NCBI RefSeq assembly: GCF_004359215.1
Contig: NC_090612.1
Location: 3,871,478-3,924,414 of the forward strand
Length of the DNA: 52,937 nt
Direction: 5' to 3'
DNA from: Bremia lactucae
Lineage: Eukaryota > Oomycota > Peronosporomycetes > Peronosporales > Peronosporaceae
Position numbers and translations under genes: made by a program
In this document: piece after piece, positions 9,844-18,574 of the stretch
Layout of the letters: every line of letters begins with the position of its first letter
Position numbering within the stretch: the stretch's first letter is position 1
Notes under the pieces: model-generated
What the model was told of the DNA's origin: nothing
Databases searched by the model: none
What the model saw: the letters and a program-made list of their open reading frames with translations, nothing else

Positions 9844-10947
9844 CGAAGGTTGTTCGGAAAGAGAAAAATGAAAAATAAGCGAAACTAACATGGATTTCAA
9901 AGTGGTGTTGTGCTGATTAGTTCGAGACGGACTCAAAGGTCAAACGCAACTGATCCTGAGATGAATCAGAAGAGGCACGTAAATAATGAGGATGGACACT
10001 GACGATATTCTATAATTAAGAAACATATGGGTGCAAATTTTGGATAGAGGATTCAGATTGAGGAAGATAGGATCCTCACTGTTGTACCGGCACCTTGCCG
10101 TCGTATTTGCCCCTGCTTGTGACATGAAAATGCCGCTATTTAAGTATCTCATCTATAAGTGTGCTAGATTTATTTAAGTTTACGCCGAGCAAAGACCATT
10201 TCTAATTAGCATGTTAAAATTAGCCCAGTTTCTAGAGCAAATCCCTTTCGTATCTTATATTAATGCAGGCGCACGTTCAAATCCAAACTTTTCGTTTAGC
10301 TAACAACAAAATTTCTTTTTGCTTTGGCGCTAAAACATTTTTATTTGTCACAAGTTAATTCATAGATACCTTGAAATTTGGAGCGAGAGAGTAGCCCAAT
10401 TCAAGTCAGATTCTTTTACATCCTCAGATGGGCATGCGTGTCGCAGCAAATTGAAGTACTTAGCAAAACGGCTTGAAATTTCTTTACTCCTTTTTGGGCT
10501 AATACTGAGTTGTCTCAACTAGGTACTGGCCCTGCGTTGCGGCTTCTTTTTTTCCTGCAGTCTGAATATTATTTCTGGCAGTCGCCTTTCTATACCAGAT
10601 TACAGCCGTGATTACTAGCGACACTCAAAATTTGCTGGTAGGAATGCTGATCTCATCCAACCACCGTAATGTCACCAGAATAATCATTATCCCTACACCC
10701 GCATCTACAACATAATACTATTGTACAAGAAATACGCCTTCATCTAGCCCATATTATTATTGTAAATATACGCCCTCATTAAAATAAAAAATGTGTTCAT
10801 ACGGAAGTGTCATGGTGATAATGGTGGAGTCCGATGAGAGCATCATCCTCCTAGCAAATTCTTAACTATCGCCAGTAAAGAGTAGAAGAGCGACTCCAAG
10901 ATCCTGCATAATTAGAACTGCAGAAAGAAGCGCGACTCAGAATTTGG
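9844..10947. other. No gene recognised
   Basis: AT-rich sequence upstream of the nuclease-fold gene, which must hold its promoter. I see no coding frame with support, no tRNA-like fold and no repeat shared with the rest of the window. Confidence 0.4.
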
Positions 10948-11047
10948 NNNNNNNNNNNNNNNNNNNNNNNNNNNNNNNNNNNNNNNNNNNNNNNNNNNNN
11001 NNNNNNNNNNNNNNNNNNNNNNNNNNNNNNNNNNNNNNNNNNNNNNN
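10948..11047. other. Assembly gap (100 N)
   Basis: Exactly 100 N, the usual placeholder for a scaffold gap of unknown size. It cuts the 5' end of a retrotransposon whose first bases are at 11048-11115. Confidence 0.95.
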
Positions 11048-11115
11048 CAGTAGCAACATAGTAGAATTTAAAAAAATAACTCGGGTAGATTACGTGTATT
11101 TATTGATGTTTTTTT
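11048..11115 (-). mobile_element. U1-targeting element, copy H, 5' end only
   Basis: The minus strand directly after the truncated U1 copy reads the same 5' leader as the other copies: caataaatacacg, the hairpin ACACG-n9-CGTGT region (here one mismatch, CGAGT), an A/T tract and ctactatgttgctactg, where the gap begins. It shows that a further element follows element A in the same orientation. Confidence 0.8.
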
Positions 11116-11244
11116 GTGGGGGCGGCGCACGCGCTCGCCCCCGCTGACAAAAATTCTACTGTGAAATTACTCAAAAGAGCATTCCTGAACCCTTACAGCA
11201 CCGGAGTGCAAGGGGCCTGCTCCGGCTCATGTCAACGTCCTCAA
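11116..11244 (-). pseudogene. Truncated U1 snRNA copy (nt 33 to end)
   Basis: 129 nt matches the intact U1 genes from nucleotide 33 (TTGAGGACG) through stem-loop II (CCTTGCACTCCGG), the Sm site AATTTTTG and stem-loop IV. It lacks the first 32 nt, hence the 5'-splice-site-pairing end, and has no U1 promoter. It joins the poly(A) end of element A on one side and the 5' end of copy H on the other. Confidence 0.9.
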
Positions 11245-11287
11245 TTTTTTTTTAATTTTATTGCCAATTTAGTAGTCGCCTAGGTGT

Positions 11288-11370
11288 GTAGAAAGGCTAA
11301 TAGCTACAAAAAGAAAGGACTCAAATGAGTCAACATGTATGCTACACTAAAGGCTAATGGCTACATTGGG
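11288..11370 (-). other. Element A 3'UTR repeat-hairpin-repeat structure
   Basis: Read on the minus strand, two copies of TGTAGC(C/T)ATTAGCCTTT flank a perfect hairpin GACTCATTTGAGTC (11318-11331). The same arrangement is at 18636-18709, 27886-27952, 38034-38107 and 44180-44252. It lies about 110-190 nt upstream of the poly(A) end and is a candidate RNA signal recognised by the element's own RT. Confidence 0.6.
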
Positions 11371-11721
11371 CTTGAAACGGCGGTATCCTTGCTGGAGAGT
11401 GCCGGTGGGGCCAAAGCAGGCCCAAGGTTCACTAGTTCCTTGCGGCTTGGTTAGTCAGGCCATTGGAGGGCGTACCTTGTCGTTGCTGGTGGCGACGTCG
11501 TGGTCCACGGGTCCGTTGCTGCGAGTCACTGTGCCGGCGCTGTGCACTTGGTGCCGGCTGGCTTGGTCTTGTAGGCGCTGTCGATGTCCGGTTGAGGCGC
11601 GGTCCCCAACGAGTGTTTTTTTGCTGATTGGTTTTGGGAGGTATCGGCGATGCAACTGGTGTTACCCTTGGTGGCCCCCATCTTGTTGAAGTTCGTCGTG
11701 GCCGAAGCGGTGCGGGGGGGG

Positions 11722-14700
11722 TCACTGTCGCGGGGTTTTCGTTGTCGTGGCTGCTGTTGGCACCGGCGTAGGCGATGCGGGTGCTGGGTTCCTGGACGTG
11801 TCGTCGGCGTTGATCTCGCCTGCATGCAGGCGCCAGATCCGATAACTTGTCTTCACACACGTCGCAGAAATTTTCCGGTTGAGTTTGGTAGCTGCATGCT
11901 TGGTGAGGCGGAGGTGCTCGGTTAACGTCTTGAAGTTGGAAGGTTGCACCGCACCGAGCGCGCCGTAGACCAGCGCCGATACCTGGACTCGCCAGCCCAA
12001 GCTCTCCAAAAAAGTCTTCGCGCGCTGGTACTTCAACACCTTCTCGGCGTGGCGTGTAGCCATGTTTCCGGCGGCGGTATCGTCCGTCTTCTGCGCTTCG
12101 TACGCGACCGCGAGGTCACATACGTAAGCGGTCTTCGTAGCTGCATCGAACAGCTGTATGTCCGGTCGAAGCGCGCGGTCGGGAAGTCCGACGACATGCG
12201 CGTCGAAGCTGGCGGTCAGGTTGGAGCCCGGCTTGGACATCGCCGGGGTCATTGCTGTCTTGATCAGCGCGAGGACTTGGTCATGGCGTCCGTCGATGGC
12301 GCGCGCATTGCCGGGACAGTGCTGCAACACGTGCGGCAGCGTCTCGTCACGGCTGCAGCGCGGGTGCCGACACGTCTTACTGCCGCGCTCGTTCCAGCGA
12401 CGGAGTACCGAGCGCGTAGGTACCAGATCGACCCGAGCGGTAAGCGCGAAGCGGTACTCGGCGTCGCTTAGACCGCCGCCGCGCGACACAAAAGAGCTTC
12501 CTGCACCGCCGGCCGCGCGCACGACGTCACTTTGCGTGGTCAGGGTCTTCCATCGCGCTAGCGCCGCCAGCTTGGTGTGTTGGCGGAGCTGACGGGTCAT
12601 GTCCTTGGAGCATAGCGGCTGCGGGTGGTGCGGCACTTTAATCTGGAGCATCATGTCTGCGGCCACACCACCCTCCGTCCGCACCGACTCCGTGGAGAAC
12701 CTGAGTCCGTTCGACGCCAAGTGGTCCTTGACGTCGACCCACAGCGACCCGATGTCTCCGGACTTGCGCTTCTGCCTTGCGAATGGTGACGAGTCGAGTT
12801 CGCCATTCAGGAAGAGCTGCACTGCACTTGGTACACGGCCGCGCCAGTGGTCAGGGTCCAGAATGAAGCGTTTCTGTATCGCCTGCCATGCTTGTTCTTG
12901 AGCAATCTCGCGCACAAAAGTATCTGGCGAGTGCAGCATCTTCCAGGCGTGGCTGACCTGTAACACGGCGCGCAAGTTGGCGAGCGACACAAACCCGAGG
13001 CCGCCCTTGTCCATCGGCGAAAAGAAAAGCGCCGTTGTACTGGACTTGTTTAGCTTCAACATGTGTCGAAGTCCACGCACCAGAGCCGAGTCCACGCTGT
13101 CGAGCTGGGTCTTGTACGCCCGCACATGTCGCAGAAGGTAGTCGGCCTTGGGGTAGACATACGTCTTAATTGCCTTGACCTTCTGCCACGGTGCCAGGGG
13201 CGACCGGAATATCGCGGCCATCATGCGCTTCATCTCTTGGAGAACCGGCCCCATAGCTCCACGGTGCTGTGCATGGTTAAATCCGTCGCCGACTCCAAGG
13301 TATGTGTACCCTTCGTGGAGCTTGAGCGACGGAATGGCTTCACCGTCAAGTCGAAGCTCTACTTGGTCGTCACGGAGGTGGCCGTGGGCGTCGGTCTTCA
13401 CCGACAGCGACGCACACTTGGACGCATTTGCCTGCATCGTCGACCACTTGAGGAACTGGACAACGGTTGCATGGGCCTTCTTGATACCCAAAACCGATGA
13501 GCTGTAGGTCTTTAAGTCGTCCGCGTACGCCGTCACCGAAACGTTGCGGGTGTTGGTGATCGGCACGCCAAACTCCGGGGCCAAATCTTGCAGTGCACGC
13601 ACCAGGGGCATGATTCCAACGATGAACAGGTACGGCGACATCGGACAGCCTTGAAAGACACCAGTTCGGAGCGCGATCGGGTCTGTGGCACCGTCGGCTG
13701 CGTTCGCAACTGTGAAGACTGCACCGTCGTAGATGGCTTGGAGGCGCGACACGAAGTTGGCGCCCGCACCTGTTGCCTTGAGGACATTCCAGACGAGGTC
13801 TTGCGGCACAGAGCCGAACGCGTTCTTGAAGTCGTACCAGACCAAGTGTAGCGGTCGTGGTCGCCTCTTGGTCTGGTCTAGCACCGCGGAGCTCACAAAG
13901 TTGTGCTCGGCGCAACCATCCTTGCTACGAAATCCCTTCTGTGCATCCGTAAGTCGCCCGTTTGCCTCGAGCCAGGTTGTCAGGCGCCGCGCTAGCATCC
14001 CAGAGTATAACTTGTAAATACACGCTTGTAGGCATATAGGCCGCCAGTTGCTTGGTTTACTTGGATCACCTTTCTTGTAGATGAGCTGCACGGTGCCCAC
14101 CTTCCACACGGCTGGGACTTTTCCATGCGACCAGCATACCGTGAAAGCTGCATGAAGAGCCGGCAACAGCTCGGGCAAAAACTTCTTGTAGATGTCGTAG
14201 CCAATCCCGTCGATGCCTGGGCTGGAGGTGGCTTGGGCCTGGTGTACGGCATCTTCAACTTCGTCAGCGGACGGGGCGGACGTCAGCGCACTCGCGGCGG
14301 CGGTAGGCGGAGGCATTCGAGCTAACAGTTGACGGAAGGGCGCACCGACCTCGTCGTTGAAGTCGAAGCTGCGGGCGGGTGTATTGACGCCTTGGAAAAA
14401 ATCATGGACTTCGGCCCGCGGTATTGGGCACCGGGTCGGCACCGACGGACTCGCTGGGTTTTCTGTGTCCGCGGGAGCATCTGCGAGCACTTGCTGCATG
14501 CACGCCTTCTCATGGCTGTAGAATAACTTGCGCAACTTGTCGCGCTTCATGGCAGCACGAACTCGACCGGCCCGGCGACGCGCCTTCCGAATGGCGGGCT
14601 GCGACGGCTTATCTGCACCTTGAAGATGGTCGAGGTGGTCGAGGGCTGCATGGAGTCGCTCGTTGACGGGCGTCTGCGGTGGGCGTCGACGTCTTGGTTG

Positions 14701-14769
14701 ATTTCCTGGGCGTCGATGCTGCTGCTGCACTTGTCGTGGGGGGGCGGGAACGTTGCGCAAAAGGCGCAA
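11722..14769 (-). CDS. Reverse transcriptase with restriction-like endonuclease (element A)
   Basis: This 1,015-residue open frame is the C-terminal half of the polyprotein. The RT carries IYKKGDPSKPSNWRPI (231-245), WYDFKNAFGSVP with motif-A Asp313, VFQGCPMSPYLF (371-382) and AYADD (414-418, catalytic Asp pair). A thumb and linker follow, then a zinc knuckle C800-x4-C805-x7-H813-x4-C818 and the endonuclease core RPDIQLF with Asp870 and Asp885 (VCDLAVAYE). This order (RT, CCHC, PD-type nuclease) is that of R2-like elements, which nick a chosen site and copy their RNA onto it. The frame opens upstream of the M shown; in copy G the same frame is fused to RNase H, so the M is not a real start. 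A frameshift at the far C-terminus cuts off an Arg/Pro-rich tail. Confidence 0.9.
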   Translation of the reverse strand: MRLLRNVPAPPRQVQQQHRRPGNQPRRRRPPQTPVNERLHAALDHLDHLQGADKPSQPAIRKARRRAGRVRAAMKRDKLRKLFYSHEKACMQQVLADAPADTENPASPSVPTRCPIPRAEVHDFFQGVNTPARSFDFNDEVGAPFRQLLARMPPPTAAASALTSAPSADEVEDAVHQAQATSSPGIDGIGYDIYKKFLPELLPALHAAFTVCWSHGKVPAVWKVGTVQLIYKKGDPSKPSNWRPICLQACIYKLYSGMLARRLTTWLEANGRLTDAQKGFRSKDGCAEHNFVSSAVLDQTKRRPRPLHLVWYDFKNAFGSVPQDLVWNVLKATGAGANFVSRLQAIYDGAVFTVANAADGATDPIALRTGVFQGCPMSPYLFIVGIMPLVRALQDLAPEFGVPITNTRNVSVTAYADDLKTYSSSVLGIKKAHATVVQFLKWSTMQANASKCASLSVKTDAHGHLRDDQVELRLDGEAIPSLKLHEGYTYLGVGDGFNHAQHRGAMGPVLQEMKRMMAAIFRSPLAPWQKVKAIKTYVYPKADYLLRHVRAYKTQLDSVDSALVRGLRHMLKLNKSSTTALFFSPMDKGGLGFVSLANLRAVLQVSHAWKMLHSPDTFVREIAQEQAWQAIQKRFILDPDHWRGRVPSAVQLFLNGELDSSPFARQKRKSGDIGSLWVDVKDHLASNGLRFSTESVRTEGGVAADMMLQIKVPHHPQPLCSKDMTRQLRQHTKLAALARWKTLTTQSDVVRAAGGAGSSFVSRGGGLSDAEYRFALTARVDLVPTRSVLRRWNERGSKTCRHPRCSRDETLPHVLQHCPGNARAIDGRHDQVLALIKTAMTPAMSKPGSNLTASFDAHVVGLPDRALRPDIQLFDAATKTAYVCDLAVAYEAQKTDDTAAGNMATRHAEKVLKYQRAKTFLESLGWRVQVSALVYGALGAVQPSNFKTLTEHLRLTKHAATKLNRKISATCVKTSYRIWRLHAGEINADDTSRNPAPASPTPVPTAATTTKTPRQ

Positions 14770-16096
14770 GAGCTGTAAAAAGTGACGGGCTCAGCGCGGC
14801 AAGGTACCCTTCCGCCGTCTCCCAGTCTTCGACGTCCGTGAGTCTGTCAGCGAAGTCGTTGCCAACTCGCGGAATTGCCGCACGCGCCTGCTCTAGCTCG
14901 ACGTCCGACAAATTGGGGCGGAGCTGCAGGCGCGGCTTGCGGGACGGCACACTGTCGCGGGACACAGGCAGGACCGGAAATGTTTGTCCTCGGTCACGGC
15001 GGAGGATGTCGGCGGCTGCATTGGCTTCGGCATCCTCTGGTGGCTGCATGTCTACATTGGCAACGGGGTCAGGGCTGGCGGTGACCGGCGTCGGCGGCTG
15101 CGTCACGTGCTTGCTGCAGCCTGATCCATTGATTCCGTGGTCGGCGCATTCCGTGCGAGTCCATCTGCAGTCGATGGCACGATTTGCAAGCCGATCGGCG
15201 ACCTTGTTGTCGAGTCGGTCGACATGAGCAAGGCTGTGGGCTTCGAAGCGGCGCAAAAGTTGTCGGGCCTTGTTGCGAAGCTTTCGGAGACGAGCGTTGT
15301 TGCAGGCATAATTTCCGCGAACCTGCTCGAGGATGAGCGCGCTGTCTCCCTTGATGGCAAGCCTTCGCACATCATGGTGGAGCGCGCCGCTGAGGCCGTC
15401 CATGAGCGCGTGGTACTCGGCAGTGTTGTTTGTCTGCGACGAGCCGGCGAGAAAACGGGACACACTCCACTTGAGCACGGTGCCTCGGAATAGCGCGGCT
15501 CCAGCGCCGGCCAAAGTGTTGCTTGAGCGTTGGCGACATGCTCCATCGAAGTGTAAAATCCACTCGGTGCTTGGCGGCGTTATCTCGACACTTGCTTGGG
15601 CGACTGCGGGCGCTAGGGCATCATCTACGTCGGATGTGTCCATTGTAGCGTCGACCGGCAGTGCATCGGCTTTGGCGGCAATTTTATCCTGCATGGCCGG
15701 ACACGTTGAACTTGCTGCTGTTGGGTCCGGTACGGAAGCTGTCGTCGTGTCTGGGACGTAGGCCATCATGCGGCGAAGAAAAGCGTCAACGTTGGAAATT
15801 TCCGCGTTCCGAAATTCAGCTTGGTCTTGGGCAGGCGCGCTAAGTAGGTTGACACGGCGACGCTTGGCTCCAGTCACCGGCGGGGACGTCATGGGGTCCG
15901 GGCGGGTACTTGGGGCTTGGCTACCTTGACCTGCACAGCGACGAGCAAAAGGAAAAAAACGCGGCCGAGAGGAACTTGTGAACAGGTTGGCTAAGTCTGG
16001 AGGAGGGTTACGGCGTGTCACCGTGGGCCCTCCCCCAGCCGCCGGCGTTGCTACTGCTTGAGGTGCCTGCTGCACCTGGCGCGCGGCGGTGTGCGC
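14609..16096 (-). pseudogene. RNase H region of element A polyprotein
   Basis: Open for 488 residues from 16075. After a basic linker (GAKRRRVN) comes a complete RNase H: FDGACRQ (Asp177), NNTAEYHALMDGL (Glu220), IKGDSALILEQVRGN (Asp244) and VDRLDNKVADRLANRA (Asp294). All four acidic residues are present, and the pattern is that of archaeal/plant-type RNase HI, which removes RNA from RNA-DNA hybrids. A conserved linker (RPNLSDVELEQARAAI, DVEDWETAEGYLAALSPS) leads to the RT. Upstream it is cut from the zinc fingers by a CAA-to-TAA change at 16097-16099; downstream an extra G in a G run near 14730 breaks the fusion to RT. Confidence 0.88.
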
Positions 16097-18357
16097 TTAG
16101 GGGACTGATTCACAGTGGAGGCTGTGCCGAGTGGCCGCTGCCCGGTGGGCGAACGACATGGCACAGGCGCATCCACTGTGAAACACGTCTGTGAAGATGG
16201 TCCCGCGATGTCGGCGTTGCCGGTGCGCGCGCAGCTCGGCGAACTGGCGCGACGAAAAGCCGCACGCGATGCACTGAAATGCGGCCGCATTGTGCGCGAA
16301 AACAGAAAGTGTAGCCATCGGCGCGGTTGGTGGGCCGTCTGGGGCGGCGGGGATGCTGGGCGGACATTGCCGGGTGTCTTCGTCATGGGAGGCGTCTACA
16401 GCTGCAGCATCGCAGGCGTCGTGTGTGCCTGTGGCCGCGCTTGCGCTGGCCTCCCTACCGCCTGCAACATCGGCGGCGATGGCATCGGCGGCTGTGACAT
16501 GGCCCTCGGCCGAAAAAACATTTTCTGCACTTGGGACGTCTTCCATGTCGACGCCCATGCTGCCGGCACCCACACCGGCGACTATCGCACGACTTGAAAA
16601 AAATTCAGTCGGTGTGGGGCCTGTGGTAGCAGTATGGCCGGATTCCAAAGTTGGAAAAATTCCGGCCTGCCCGATGCCTGTGCGGCCTGTGGGAGCAGCA
16701 TGGCCGAATTTCAGAGTTGGCGAAATTTCGGCCGGCCCGATGCCTGTGGTGACAGCGCGGCGGTCAATTTCCAAAGTCGAAAAATTGTCCGCCGGTGTGG
16801 GGCCTGTGGTGACAGTATGGCAACCAGGCTCCGAAATGGGTGCTAAAATTTCCGCCGGTGTGGAGCCTGTGGCGCCTGTGGTGCCAGCACGGCTAAATTC
16901 CGCAGCCGAAAAAATTCCATGTTCGGCGTTTGTGTGCCCTGTGGTGACAGCATGGGCCGACTCGAGAACTTGAAAAATTTCTGCAGCGCTTTGCCTCGTT
17001 TCAAGGACACTACGCGCGAGAGCTGGGGCAATTGTGGCTTCACGGGACGGCGCGGGGACAAAAACGGCAACACGACTTGCATCAGGAGCGGCGGAGGTGT
17101 CGGCGGTGGCGCCTGCGACGTCTGCGGCAGCCGAACGGACGGAGCCCAAATCTGCAAAAATTTGTGCATGGCTCCGCCTCGTTTCGGCGCCACTACAATC
17201 AGGGACAGGGAAATTGTTTGCTTCACAGGCCGTTGCGGAAGCGATGACAGAAGCACGACTTGTCACGGGGACGGCGGCAGCGATGCCTGCGACGTTTGTG
17301 GCCGCCACGAGGACGGAGCCCAAATCTGGAAAAATTTGCGCAGGGCTCCGCCTCGTTATGGCGCTACTACAAACGGGAAACTGGATTGCGAGCTCGGCTT
17401 GGGCCGGTACGGGAGCGGCGGCAGTGGCACGGGCGGTTGTGAGAGCGTCGGGGGCACGGGCGGGGGTGTTGTCCGCGATGGCGTCTTCGAAATCGTCGAT
17501 ATCGTCGTCGTCTTCCTGGCCTTGGGTACGTAAGTCGTTATAATAGTTGAATATAACATACCTTGATTTGTGCTTTCCCCCACTTGAATGCCTTGTTCTC
17601 CCGCTTCGTTTGCGCCCTCGCACGCCTGCGCGGCGTCGGTGCCTGCCTCGCTATCGGCGGCGCCCTCGGCGTCGAGCCCGTGGTCGCCCACAGAGCTCTC
17701 AGAGGCCGTACGTAGTCGGCCTCTGATTGGCTGATTAAGTGCTACCGACATAAACAGAAGGTCCATCGCGGAGCCAGCTGGCCGATTTGTGTTAAAGCCA
17801 GCGGCAACATCGCGGGCGTTGTATGCGTCGGGTGCGCGACTCTGTAAAGGTACGCTCGACCCGGCGTCTATTCGCGGGGTTAAAGCCGTTGCGGTCGACA
17901 AAAAAGTCGTCGCGGCGCCGGCTGTCGGATTTGTGTGCCCGTCGCTTGGGCCGCTAATATTCCGGTCTGTCCCGTCTCCCCTAAAAGCAATAGACCTGGC
18001 GACTTCCATTGGCCGATCCAATTCTACCATCCCGGGCAGAAAGTGCATGTCGGAAACAGCTGTTCGATTTGCGAAATCGACAATCGAAACGTCCGCGACG
18101 TCAATGTCGGCAGCGGCAACGGCGGCAGTGGCGGCGACGCTAGTGTCGGCTTCGTCGACATCCTCGTCGGCAGAAAAATTAGGTACGTCCGCGCCATCCC
18201 CATCCTCACCGTCGCTAAAAAATCCGCTATAGACGGACGCGGCGTCGTCCATCCGCACCGTAAAGTCGCTCGAAGCCGTGCTGCCTAGCGGCGACGACAA
18301 CTCCGACGACTCGCTCGACAGCGCACGGCCGCGCGCAACAAGCGAGAAGATGGCCAT
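16097..18357 (-). pseudogene. N-terminal zinc-finger region of element A polyprotein
   Basis: Starts at ATG 18357 (MAIFSLVARGRALSS), 87 nt after the U1 copy ends. It is acidic and Ala-rich for about 270 residues, with EDGDGADVPNFSADEDVDEAD. One frameshift near 17500-17560 switches to the second frame, which carries diverged repeats around ETRRSHAQIFADLGSVR and many TTG-P blocks. At the C-terminus is a C2H2 finger (C-x2-C-x12-H-x4-H in FQCIACGF...HRQRRH), followed by a variant finger C-x-C-x12-H with HSLHC. Zinc fingers at this end of R2-like proteins bind the target DNA. The frame stops at a nonsense codon just before RNase H. Confidence 0.8.
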
Positions 18358-18444
18358 GATGCAGAAGATAGTAGCGGTAGCAACGCAGTAGAATTAAAAA
18401 AAAAATTATCACGGGTAGAAAGCGTGTATTTATTGAAATTCTTT

Positions 18445-18574
18445 GGTGGAGGCGGCGCACGCGCTCGCCCCCGCTGACAAAAATTCTAGTGTGAAATTAC
18501 TCAAAAGAGCATTCCTGAACCCTTACAGCACCGGAGTGCAAGGGGCCTGCTCCGGCTCATGTCAACGTCCTCAA
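18445..18574 (-). pseudogene. Truncated U1 snRNA copy between elements B and A
   Basis: 130 nt of U1 from nt 33 to the end, joining the poly(A) of element B to the 5' leader of element A. It has one change next to the Sm region (ctagtg for ctactg on the plus strand) relative to the intact genes. It lacks the 5' end and promoter, so it should not give U1 RNA by itself. Confidence 0.9.

Larger units (their letters stand above)
11245..18444 (-). mobile_element. U1-targeting, Utopia-like non-LTR retrotransposon, copy A (full length)
   Basis: 7.2 kb from the U1 3' end to a poly(A) tail preceded by caataaaatt. It is bounded at both ends by truncated U1 sequence (18445-18574 upstream, 11116-11244 downstream). 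It contains all domains of the family: N-terminal repeats, zinc fingers, RNase H, RT, CCHC knuckle and restriction-like endonuclease. Defects are few: one frameshift in the N-terminal part, one nonsense codon at 16097-16099, one extra G near 14730 and a frameshift near the C-terminal tail. There are no LTRs. The 3'-end integration style and endonuclease type place it with the R2/NeSL/Utopia-like group that inserts by target-primed reverse transcription. Confidence 0.92.

Noticed and set aside
9844..9936. Earlier start for the secreted nuclease-fold gene at 9936
   Set aside because: The codon at 9936 is TTG. ATGs are at 9891 and 9843, and 9843 gives the cleanest signal peptide.
10944..11147. 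Open frame spanning the 100-N gap
   Set aside because: Half of it is N, and the remainder is the leader and U1 remnant in antisense.
11116..11244. Truncated U1 copies as functional variant U1 genes
   Set aside because: They lack nt 1-32, including the 5'-splice-site-pairing end and half of the U1-70K loop, and follow a poly(A) tract and not a promoter.
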